NCBI GenBank assembly: GCA_945952355.1
Contig: CAMFIW010000197.1
Span: forward strand, 1-6,133
Length of the DNA stretch: 6,133 bases
Origin: an uncultured Phenylobacterium sp.
Lineage (GTDB): Bacteria; Pseudomonadota; Alphaproteobacteria; Caulobacterales; Caulobacteraceae
Reading direction: 5' to 3'
A model generated the notes under the pieces. The model ran no database searches, had not been told where the DNA came from, and saw only the letters and a program-made list of their open reading frames with translations. Shown piece after piece: positions 1-6,050 of this stretch. The position numbers and the translations under genes are program-made. Numbering within the stretch: position 1 is the first letter of the stretch; each line of letters begins with the position of its first letter.

Positions 1-1
1 C

Positions 2-1093
2 AACAACGTCCTGACCGACGGCAAGATGCGAGCCCTCTTCACCATGCTCTTCGGGGCCAGCGCCGTGCTGATCGCCGACCGGGCGGAGGGCGGAGCGCTG
101 GGGCCGATGCAGACCCACTATCGGCGGCTCTTATGGCTCTTCGCGATCGGCATGATCCACGCCTACTTCTTTTGGTTCGGCGACATCCTGGTCTGCTACG
201 CGGTGGCCGGCCTTTTCATCTTCCCCTTCCGCAAGTTGACCGCCCGCTGGCAGATCGGCATCGGCGCGGTGATCCTGGTCGCCCTGCTGACCAAGAATGT
301 CGTCGAGGCCGGCCAACTCGACGCCCTGCGCGCCGCCGCCACTGCGCCCGGCGCCTCGGCCGCGGCGATCAAGGCTTGGCAGGAGGCCTCAATGGCCGTC
401 GTTCCTCCGCCCGGCCTGAAGGCGGCCGAGCTCGCAGGCTTCGGCGGCGGCTTCATGGACGCCCTGAAAGCGCGCGCCAACGTGGTCATGCTGATGCAGC
501 TCGTGCTGATGCCGGGCGACACCCTGCCAGAGGCGATCGGCCAGATGTTCGTCGGCATGGGCCTGTTCCGGCTGGGCTTCTTCACGCTGGGCTGGACCAG
601 CCGGGCCTATGGCGCGGCGATCGCCTTCGGCTACCTGGTCGCAGGTCCCGCAACGGCCTGGATGGCGTGGATCATCTGGGCCAGCGGTTTCGAGCCCCTG
701 GTCCTGCACCGCATGGAGGCCTGGCAGCAGGCGACCCGCCCGTTCATCGCGCTCGCCCATGCCAGCGTGCTGCTGCTGGTCGTGCGCGCTGGAGCGGCGA
801 CCTGGCTGATCGAGCGCCTCACAGCGGCGGGGCGCATGGCGTTCAGCAACTATCTGATGACCTCGATCATCACGAGCACCCTGTTCGACGGATACGGCTT
901 CGGCCTCTACGGCAAGCTCTCGCGGTCGGGTGAACTGATCGTGGTGGCGGGCGTCTGGGCCTTCATCCTGCTGTGGAGTCAGCCCTGGCTCGCACGCTTC
1001 AACTACGGCCCGTTCGAGTGGTTGTGGCGCTCCCTGGTCCGCTGGTCGCCGCAACCCTTCGTGCGCGAGCGCCCGCGGGCGGCGTTAGCCTGA
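2..1093 (+). CDS. DUF418 (YeiB-like) multi-pass membrane protein, 5' end missing
   Basis: Integral inner-membrane protein of the DUF418/YeiB family. Members are widespread in bacteria and their biochemical role is largely unknown; a transport role is sometimes proposed. The reading frame is open to the left edge: the codons before the ATG at base 26 read NNVLTDGK and run straight into MRALFTMLFGAS, the family's conserved DGK-x-RALF-x-LFG segment. That ATG is therefore an internal methionine and the true start lies upstream. Numbering from it, hydrophobic segments appear near residues 3-17, 34-50, 52-68, 75-90, 150-190 (probably two), 194-220, 240-263, 272-290 and 303-322. The family motif HAYFFWFGDIL-x2-YA lies at 45-60. 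The C-terminal DUF418 domain is roughly residues 200-345 and ends in the typical FNYGPFEWLWR. The protein closes with a short Arg/Pro-rich tail and TGA. It precedes the ClC gene on the same strand; any functional link is unproven. Confidence 0.88.
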   Translation, partial: NNVLTDGKMRALFTMLFGASAVLIADRAEGGALGPMQTHYRRLLWLFAIGMIHAYFFWFGDILVCYAVAGLFIFPFRKLTARWQIGIGAVILVALLTKNVVEAGQLDALRAAATAPGASAAAIKAWQEASMAVVPPPGLKAAELAGFGGGFMDALKARANVVMLMQLVLMPGDTLPEAIGQMFVGMGLFRLGFFTLGWTSRAYGAAIAFGYLVAGPATAWMAWIIWASGFEPLVLHRMEAWQQATRPFIALAHASVLLLVVRAGAATWLIERLTAAGRMAFSNYLMTSIITSTLFDGYGFGLYGKLSRSGELIVVAGVWAFILLWSQPWLARFNYGPFEWLWRSLVRWSPQPFVRERPRAALA

Positions 1094-1170
1094 GACACTA
1101 GGGAGGCTGACCGAAGCCGCGACACGGGCTATGCCAATTCCGTGAACCGGGCCTGGCCCGCGTCGTCCCG

Positions 1171-1175
1171 GGAGG
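1171..1175 (+). promoter_or_regulatory. Ribosome binding site of the ClC-family gene
   Basis: GGAGG stands 10 bases before the ATG at 1186. It is the only good Shine-Dalgarno match in the 92-base gap and supports that start. The gap also holds a short inverted repeat, CGGGCC-T-GGCCCG at 1148-1160. With a one-base centre it cannot form a normal hairpin there. I see no convincing sigma-70-type promoter and no terminator in the gap, so read-through from the DUF418 gene is possible. Confidence 0.6.
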
Positions 1176-1185
1176 CCGCCCGCCC

Positions 1186-2970
1186 ATGACCCCGCTGAAT
1201 TCCGGCAGTCTGAGCCCGACCAGCCTGGGCGCCGGCGGCCTGCGGGGCCTTGCCTGGCTGCGGCGGCGGATTCGTTCGTCGGAACTCTGGCTGATCGCCG
1301 TGGCGACCCTGGTGGGCGCGGTCGCGGGCAGCCTCGCCGTCCTTCAGGGCCGGATCGCCCACGGCCTGCAACTCTTGTTGTTCGGGTTCGACCCCGACGA
1401 ACGTCTGTCGGCCCAGGCGATGATCGCTCCCCATCAGGCGCTGTTCATACCGCTGGGCGGCCTGACGCTGGGTCTCGTCACCTGGCTTTGGCTGCGCTAT
1501 CGCCCGCGCCCGTCGATCGACCCGGTTGAGGCCAACGCGCTGCACGGTGGGCGGATGTCGGTGCGCGACAGCCTGTTCATCTGCGGCCAGACCCTGCTGT
1601 CCAACGGTTCGGGAGCCTCGGTGGGCCTGGAGGCGGCCTACGCCCAGGCCGGCGCCATGGTCGCCTCCTTCACCGGCCAGAGGCTGAACCTGCGCCGCAA
1701 CGACCTGCGGACGCTCGTGGGCGCCGGCGCCGGGGCGGCGATCGGTGCGGCGTTCGGCGCACCCCTGACCGGGGCCTTCTACGCCTTCGAGATCGTCATC
1801 GGCGCCTATACGGTCGCCAACATCGCGCCGGTAGGCGCCGCGACCCTCGCCGCCGTCCTGACCGCCAAAAGCCTGGGTTGGGCGCCCTACCTGCTGAAGA
1901 CCTCGACCGTGGCCGTGCAGAACTGGGCGGAATACGGCCTCTACGCCCTGCTGGGCCTGGTCTGCGCCGCCTTCGGTATCGCCCTGATGCGGACCGTCGC
2001 GGTGGCCGAGGCCTGGGTGTCCGGCTCGCCGATCCCGCGCCTGCTGCGCCCGGCGCTGGGAGGCCTGGGTCTCGCGGCCCTGGCCCTGATCACGCCCCAG
2101 ACCCTTTCGGCCGGTCACGGCGCTCTCACCCTGGACCTGGACGCTCGCCTCGGCCTGTTCGCTCTGGTGGCGCTCATCTCGATGAAATCGGTCGCCTCGA
2201 TCGTCTCCCTGGCCACCGGATTCAGGGGCGGGCTGTTCTTCGCCGCCCTTTTCCTCGGGGTCCTGCTGGGCCAGGCCTTCGCCGCGGTGATCGCACTGAT
2301 CCCGGGCGCGACCACGGTGGACCCCACCGTCGCCGCATTCGTCGGCATGGCCGGCCTGGGCGTCGCCATCGTCGGCGGGCCCTTCACCATGTCGTTCCTG
2401 GTGCTGGAGGCGACCGGCGACTTCACCGTGACCGCCGCGGCGCTCACCGCCTCGCTGATCGCCAGCGCCGTGGTGCGCGAGATCTTCGGCTATTCCTTCT
2501 CGACCTGGCGCCTGCATCTGCGCGGCGAGACGATCCGCAGCGCCCATGACGTCGCCTGGGTGCGGACGCTCACCGCCGAGCGGATGATGCGCAAGGGCGT
2601 GCAGACCATCGGCGAGGACGTCAGCCTCGCCGACTTCCGCGCCAAGTTCCCGCTGGGCTCCACGCGCCGGGTGCTGATGGTCGACGGCCAGGGCCGCTAT
2701 GCCGGGGTGATCCCGACCTCGGCGGCCTACGTCCAGGCCGAGGACCTGCAGGCGCCCGTCGCCAGCCTGGCGATCAACCGCGACGCGGCGCTGTCGGCGA
2801 CCATGTCGATCAAGGAAATCATGGCCGCCTTCGACGCCACCGAGGCCGACGAGCTGGCGGTGATCGACGAGGACCGCAACGTCCTGGGCGTGGTCTCGGA
2901 GGCCTACGCCACCCGCCGCTATGCGGAGGAGCTGGAGAAAGCGCGGCGGGACCTGACCGGCGAGTCCTAG
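1186..2970 (+). CDS. ClC-family chloride channel/transporter with C-terminal CBS pair
   Basis: Membrane protein of the voltage-gated ClC family, expected to work as a homodimer moving Cl- or another anion across the inner membrane. The fold is clear: N-terminal helices from about residue 32, a central core, and a last membrane helix ending near 435. Two cytoplasmic CBS motifs follow, at about 464-516 and 524-580; CBS pairs often bind adenine nucleotides and modulate ClC activity. Key sites by eye alignment to E. coli ClcA: the external gating glutamate is kept (E149 in SVGLEAAYAQ, at the GREGP position). The conserved Glu202 is kept in FYAFEIVIG, but the following internal proton glutamate is Ile203. 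GSGIP is replaced by a segment reading EANALHGG. GxFxP reads GLFFA (349-353). The chloride-coordinating Tyr445 position is Phe413. The start has a GGAGG 10 bases upstream. The gene overlaps the convergent flavoprotein gene by 4 bases. Family assignment is secure; ion specificity and channel-versus-exchanger mode are not. Confidence 0.93.
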   Translation: MTPLNSGSLSPTSLGAGGLRGLAWLRRRIRSSELWLIAVATLVGAVAGSLAVLQGRIAHGLQLLLFGFDPDERLSAQAMIAPHQALFIPLGGLTLGLVTWLWLRYRPRPSIDPVEANALHGGRMSVRDSLFICGQTLLSNGSGASVGLEAAYAQAGAMVASFTGQRLNLRRNDLRTLVGAGAGAAIGAAFGAPLTGAFYAFEIVIGAYTVANIAPVGAATLAAVLTAKSLGWAPYLLKTSTVAVQNWAEYGLYALLGLVCAAFGIALMRTVAVAEAWVSGSPIPRLLRPALGGLGLAALALITPQTLSAGHGALTLDLDARLGLFALVALISMKSVASIVSLATGFRGGLFFAALFLGVLLGQAFAAVIALIPGATTVDPTVAAFVGMAGLGVAIVGGPFTMSFLVLEATGDFTVTAAALTASLIASAVVREIFGYSFSTWRLHLRGETIRSAHDVAWVRTLTAERMMRKGVQTIGEDVSLADFRAKFPLGSTRRVLMVDGQGRYAGVIPTSAAYVQAEDLQAPVASLAINRDAALSATMSIKEIMAAFDATEADELAVIDEDRNVLGVVSEAYATRRYAEELEKARRDLTGES

Positions 2971-3944
2971 GCGCTCACGCGCTCCCGCAGCTTGGCCGTC
3001 CGATCGATCGCGGCCTCGGCCTCGGCGATGAGGCGCCGGACGATTTCGCCTGCGGGCAGGACGTCGTGGACGCCGCCGGCCGATTGGCCCATCGCGAAGC
3101 AGGACTTGTCGGGATCAAGGCCTTCGATCTGGCCGCCGATCCCGCCCATCACCCCCGCGCGGCTGGAAAGCGCCGCCTGCATGGGGAAGGGCTGGATGTC
3201 CTGCGGTCGCTTCTCCCAGTCCTCGACATAGGGGTTCTTCTTCACGCGCATGGGTTTGCCGGAATAGGAGCGGGTGCGAATGGTGTCTTCGTCCGTGGCC
3301 TCGACGATGGTCTCGCGATAGAGCCCGCCGGCGTGCGCCTCGTCGGAGGCGATGAACCGGGTGCCCATCCAGACGCCCACCGCGCCGAGCGACAGCATGG
3401 CGGCCAGGCCGCGCCCGTCATAGAGGCCGCCGGCGCCGACCACGGGGATCTTCACCGCCTCCACCGCCTGGGCCACCAGCGGCAGGGTGCCGACGAGGCC
3501 CGTATGGCCGCCGCCCTCGCCGCCCTGGCAGATCACCGCGTCGCAACCAGCCTGCTCGGCCTTCACCGCGTGCTTCACCGCCCCGCAGACCACCATGACC
3601 TTCAGGCCGGCCTTCTTGAGCTTTTCCATGATCGGCATGGGCACGCCCAGGCCCGCCACGAAGCTGGAGGCGCCCTCCTCGATGATGATCTCGACCGAGG
3701 CGGTCAGGCTCTCGGGCGACGCCGCCAGCAGGTCGACGCCGAAGGGGCCGTCGGTCAGCTTGCGGACCTTGCGCATCTCCTCGCGGATGAACTCGGGCGA
3801 ACGCCCGGCCATGCCGAGCACGCCATAGCCGCCGGCATTGGTCACCGCCGCGGCGAGTTCGGCATAGGAGACCCCGCCCATGCCGGCCAGCATGATCGGG
3901 TGCTTGATCCCCAACAGGTCGCAGAGCGGGGTGTGCAGGGTCAT
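2967..3944 (-). CDS. Nitronate monooxygenase / FabK-like FMN flavoprotein (NPD superfamily)
   Basis: Cytoplasmic FMN-dependent TIM-barrel enzyme of the 2-nitropropane dioxygenase (COG2070) superfamily, 325 residues, a normal length. Members include nitronate monooxygenases, which oxidise toxic alkyl nitronates, and the enoyl-ACP reductase FabK. Visible motifs: PIMLAGMGGVS at 16-26 (N-terminal flavin region); the catalytic-histidine loop GGEGGGHTG at 141-149 with His147; phosphate-binding GAGGLYDGRG at 170-179; MGTRF at 193-197; and GQSAGGVHDVLPAGEIV at 286-302. The loop resembles nitronate monooxygenases (EGGGH) more than FabK (usually EAGGH), so the former is preferred, but substrate cannot be read from sequence. 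The ATG at 3944 has GGAGGAA ending 8 bases upstream. The gene lies 70 bases downstream of hslO on the same strand and could be the last gene of that unit. Its stop overlaps that of the convergent ClC gene. Confidence 0.87.
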   Translation of the reverse strand: MTLHTPLCDLLGIKHPIMLAGMGGVSYAELAAAVTNAGGYGVLGMAGRSPEFIREEMRKVRKLTDGPFGVDLLAASPESLTASVEIIIEEGASSFVAGLGVPMPIMEKLKKAGLKVMVVCGAVKHAVKAEQAGCDAVICQGGEGGGHTGLVGTLPLVAQAVEAVKIPVVGAGGLYDGRGLAAMLSLGAVGVWMGTRFIASDEAHAGGLYRETIVEATDEDTIRTRSYSGKPMRVKKNPYVEDWEKRPQDIQPFPMQAALSSRAGVMGGIGGQIEGLDPDKSCFAMGQSAGGVHDVLPAGEIVRRLIAEAEAAIDRTAKLRERVSA

Positions 3945-3950
3945 GGCCGT

Positions 3951-3962
3951 TTCCTCCGGAGG
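3951..3962 (-). promoter_or_regulatory. Ribosome binding site of the flavoprotein gene, inside a palindrome
   Basis: On the minus strand GGAGGAA lies 8 bases before the ATG at 3944, which decides the start. The site is half of a perfect 10-base palindrome, CCTCCGGAGG (3953-3962). The RNA could fold on itself only as a 3-bp stem, so sequestration of the site is weak at best and the symmetry may be chance. Confidence 0.6.
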
Positions 3963-3977
3963 CTTTGGGCGGAGGAT

Positions 3978-3994
3978 GGCGCCGCGCCGGCGCC
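3978..3994. other. Inverted repeat between hslO and the flavoprotein gene
   Basis: GGCGCCG-CGC-CGGCGCC gives a perfect 7-bp, all G/C stem with a 3-base loop. On the minus strand it comes 20 bases after the hslO stop and 33 bases before the flavoprotein ATG. No T-run follows on either strand, so it is not a classic intrinsic terminator. It could pause polymerase, stabilise the hslO mRNA 3' end, or be chance in GC-rich DNA. Confidence 0.4.
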
Positions 3995-4014
3995 TTGGAA
4001 ACCGTGACCCGACG

Positions 4015-4935
4015 TCAGGCCTGGCCGAGCCCGACGAGGTCGGCCGGATCGACCGCGTAGACCTTGGAACAGTATTCGCAGGTGACGCGGATCTTGCCGT
4101 CGTCCTCGACCATCTCGGCCCGTTCGTCAGGGCCGAAGGAGGCGAGCACCGTCTCGATCCGTTCCTGCGAGCAGCGGCAGAAGGCGGCGAGCGGCTTGGG
4201 CGTGAAGACCCGCACGCCGTCCTCGTGGAACAGGCGAAAGAGCAAGGTCTCGGCCGAGATGGTCGGATCGATCAGCTCGTCCTCGCCGATCGTCTCGAAG
4301 AAGGCCTGCGTGCGGTTCCAGGCCTCCGCCGTGGAGCCGCGGGCGTCATCCTCGGCGATGTTCTGGATCAGCATGCCGCCGGCGCGCCAGCGCGGGCCCT
4401 CGCCGAGATCGGACTGGCCGACGGCCAGGCGCACGCGGGTGGGCGTCTGCTCGGACTGGGCGAAATACTGCTCGGCGCACAGGGCGAGCGTCTCGCCTTC
4501 GATGGCGGTGACGCCCTGGTAGCGGTCCATGTCGGGGCCCTGGTCCACGGTCATGATGAACACCCCGCCGCCCAGCAGGGTCTTGGCGCCGGGGCGCGCG
4601 AAGCCCTTGGCGACCTCGGCGACCGCCGCCTCGTCATAACGGCAATAGCCGCGCAACGAGCCCGAGGTGTCGTAGTCGCAGACCACATAGCGCACCGGGC
4701 CGTCGCCCTGGGCCTGGACGATCAGGCGGCCGTCGAACTTCAGGTTGGAGCCGACCAGGGCCGCGAGCGCGCAGGCCTCGCCGAGCAGGTTGGCCACCGG
4801 CTCGGGATAGGCGTGGGCCGCCAGGATCTGATCCACGGCCGGGCCGAGGCGGACGATGCGGCCCCGCACGGGCTCGCCCTCGATCTGGAACGGGGCGACC
4901 AGGTCGTCGGCGGCGATGACGGGGGCGGAGCTCAT
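4015..4935 (-). CDS. hslO: Hsp33 redox-regulated molecular chaperone
   Basis: Cytoplasmic holdase chaperone that is inactive when reduced and zinc-bound. Oxidants such as peroxide plus heat, or hypochlorite, form disulfides, release zinc and expose the substrate-binding surface. The diagnostic C-terminal zinc/redox switch is complete: C-R-C at 253/255 and C-E-Y-C at 286/289, spaced C-X-C-X30-C-X2-C (numbering from the ATG at 4935). The N-terminal domain shows conserved stretches including LLGEACALAALVGSNLKFDG (about 50-69), GSLRGYCRYD (92-101) and the GGGVFIMTVDQG region (122-133). About 306 residues is slightly longer than E. coli Hsp33. A TTG in the same frame at 4956 would add seven residues (LLYAPP before Met). 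The ATG giving MSSAPVIAADDLV is preferred because it matches the usual beginning of the family, though neither start has a Shine-Dalgarno sequence. The gene follows argF on the same strand, an arrangement I recall as recurrent in alphaproteobacteria. Confidence 0.95.
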   Translation of the reverse strand: MSSAPVIAADDLVAPFQIEGEPVRGRIVRLGPAVDQILAAHAYPEPVANLLGEACALAALVGSNLKFDGRLIVQAQGDGPVRYVVCDYDTSGSLRGYCRYDEAAVAEVAKGFARPGAKTLLGGGVFIMTVDQGPDMDRYQGVTAIEGETLALCAEQYFAQSEQTPTRVRLAVGQSDLGEGPRWRAGGMLIQNIAEDDARGSTAEAWNRTQAFFETIGEDELIDPTISAETLLFRLFHEDGVRVFTPKPLAAFCRCSQERIETVLASFGPDERAEMVEDDGKIRVTCEYCSKVYAVDPADLVGLGQA

Positions 4936-4944
4936 GGGCGGCGC

Positions 4945-4950
4945 ATATAG
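4945..4950 (-). promoter_or_regulatory. Possible -10 element of a leaderless hslO promoter
   Basis: Read on the minus strand, CTATAT stands out as AT-rich in a GC-rich context and lies 9 bases before the hslO ATG at 4935. Transcription starting 6-8 bases after it would begin almost at the ATG, giving a leaderless message, which would explain the absent Shine-Dalgarno sequence. No good -35 match is seen at 16-17 bases upstream, so the call is tentative. Confidence 0.25.
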
Positions 4951-4992
4951 GAGCAATGAGACGCCATTGCGAGCGTCACCCTCGCCTCCGCG

Positions 4993-5928
4993 TCAGATCG
5001 CCCCGAAGCACCAGGCCAGGATCGACTTCTGGGCGTGGATGCGGTTCTCGGCCTCGTCCCAGATCAGCGAGCGTGGCCCGTCGATCACCTCGTCCGTCAC
5101 CTCCTCCCCGCGGTGGGCAGGCAGACAGTGCAGGAAGACGCCATCCGGCGCGGCCAGGCTCATCAGGGCGGCGTCGACCTGGTAGGGCTCCAGGGCCTCG
5201 AGGCGCTCGTCGTGGTCGACATCGCCCATCGAAACCCAGGTGTCGGTCATCACCACGTCGGCGCCAGACGCGGCTTCGCGCGGATTGTCGGTCGTGTTGA
5301 TGCGCCCCTGCTCCTGCTCGGCGCGAGCCAGGTCCATCAGGTCCGGATGGTAGAGCGCCGGGGCGGCGATGTTCAGCTGGAAGCCCAGCTTGGGCGCCAC
5401 GTGGATGAAGCTGGAGCACATGTTGTTGCCGTCGCCGATCCAGGCCAGCGTCTTGCCGGCGATCGGACCGCGGTGTTCCTCGATGGTCATGATGTCGGCC
5501 AGGATCTGGCAGGGATGGCCCTTGTCAGACAGGCCGTTGATCACCGGGACCGTGGAGGCATAGGCCAGCCGGTCCACGTCGTCGTGGCTGTTGGCGCGGA
5601 TCATGATCGCATCGACCATGCGTGACAGCACCTTGGCGGTGTCCTCGATGGTCTCGCCGCGCCCGAGCTGCATGTCGCTGGCCGTGGAGATGATCGAGGC
5701 CCCGCCGAGTTGGCGGATCGCGGCGTCGAACGAGAAGCGGGTCCGCGTCGAGTTCTTCTGGAAAATCATCGCCAGGGTGCGGTCGCGCGCCGGCGCGTCG
5801 GCGTCGACGCGGCCCTGGGTCCAGCCCTTGCGGGCGGCCTTGCGGGCGTGGGCGTCGTCGAGGATGGCGCGCAGAGCGGCGCCGTCGAGTTTCCAGAGGT
5901 CGAGGAAGTGTCTCACCGGTTGGGTCAC
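4993..5928 (-). CDS. argF: Ornithine carbamoyltransferase
   Basis: Cytoplasmic enzyme of arginine biosynthesis that joins ornithine and carbamoyl phosphate to give citrulline and phosphate, normally as a trimer. All signatures are present (numbering from the chosen GTG, 311 residues): the carbamoyl-phosphate loop STRTR at 60-64; the second carbamoyl-phosphate segment HPCQ at 138-141; the ornithine loop DTWVSMG at 229-235; and HCLPAHR at 267-273 with the catalytic cysteine. Length is normal for the family. The GTG at 5928 ([12 protein letters not shown]) is chosen because GGAGGG ends 6 bases before it. A GTG at 5946 in the same frame would add six residues, but these codons are the ribosome binding site itself. 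hslO starts about 57 bases downstream and another gene ends 122 bases upstream, so argF is probably part of a minus-strand unit. An anabolic role is favoured because no arcA or arcC gene lies nearby. Confidence 0.96.
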   Translation of the reverse strand: MTQPVRHFLDLWKLDGAALRAILDDAHARKAARKGWTQGRVDADAPARDRTLAMIFQKNSTRTRFSFDAAIRQLGGASIISTASDMQLGRGETIEDTAKVLSRMVDAIMIRANSHDDVDRLAYASTVPVINGLSDKGHPCQILADIMTIEEHRGPIAGKTLAWIGDGNNMCSSFIHVAPKLGFQLNIAAPALYHPDLMDLARAEQEQGRINTTDNPREAASGADVVMTDTWVSMGDVDHDERLEALEPYQVDAALMSLAAPDGVFLHCLPAHRGEEVTDEVIDGPRSLIWDEAENRIHAQKSILAWCFGAI

Positions 5929-5934
5929 GAAAAA

Positions 5935-5940
5935 CCCTCC
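5935..5940 (-). promoter_or_regulatory. Ribosome binding site that fixes the argF start
   Basis: The minus strand reads GGAGGG, then TTTTTC, then GTG at 5928. This strong Shine-Dalgarno match at 6-base spacing argues against the upstream GTG at 5946, for which it would lie inside the coding sequence. Confidence 0.75.
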
Positions 5941-5945
5941 ATTCA

Positions 5946-5971
5946 CCGCCCAGACCGGTCAGGCTGGGCGG
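5946..5971 (-). promoter_or_regulatory. Inverted repeat in the argF leader, next to the ribosome binding site
   Basis: CCGCCCAG at 5946-5953 and CTGGGCGG at 5964-5971 form a perfect 8-bp stem with a 10-base loop. In the argF transcript the stem ends 5 bases before GGAGGG, and a run of five T comes after that. The T-run is too far from the stem for a normal terminator. The position suits a translational or attenuation element, or a stabilising 5' hairpin. The function is inference. Confidence 0.45.
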
Positions 5972-5985
5972 GATCTTGCTGTGGC

Positions 5986-6006
5986 GGCGACGGCCTTTTC
6001 GTCGCC
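5986..6006 (-). promoter_or_regulatory. Second inverted repeat between the edge gene and argF
   Basis: GGCGACG at 5986-5992 and CGTCGCC at 6000-6006 form a perfect 7-bp stem with a 7-base loop. It lies 44 bases after the stop of the upstream gene on the minus strand. No T-run follows it in that direction. It may be part of a structured intergenic leader together with the repeat at 5946-5971, or mark the mRNA end of the upstream gene. Confidence 0.35.
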
Positions 6007-6050
6007 CGGCCTTGGCCCCGGCGCGAGCCAGGGCGTCTGGGGTGAACGTC

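Noticed and set aside
1131..1145. Tiny ATG-to-TGA frame (MPIP) in the gap before the ClC gene
   Set aside because: Four codons with no ribosome binding site; nothing supports a leader peptide.
1148..1160. CGGGCC-T-GGCCCG inverted repeat between the DUF418 and ClC genes, considered as terminator or operator
   Set aside because: The single-base centre prevents a normal hairpin, no T-run follows, and such G/C symmetry is frequent in this base composition.
2023..2037. GSPIP sequence (ClC residues 280-284) resembling the GSGIP filter motif
   Set aside because: It lies in the second half of the protein, far after the gating glutamate, in a probable loop before LLRPALGG, so it is not at the filter position.
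1129..2547. 472-residue open frame on the minus strand opposite the ClC gene
   Set aside because: The translation is Gly/Gln/Arg/Asp-rich low-complexity text without hydrophobic cores or motifs, as expected from the antisense of a GC-rich gene. The plus-strand frame encodes a clear ClC protein.
3066..4007. 313-residue plus-strand frame opposite the flavoprotein gene
   Set aside because: His/Ala/Gly/Arg-rich antisense shadow with no recognisable domain; the minus-strand frame has full NPD-family motifs and a good ribosome binding site.
3880..4950. 356-residue plus-strand frame opposite hslO
   Set aside because: Antisense shadow of Hsp33, which has an intact four-cysteine zinc switch on the minus strand.
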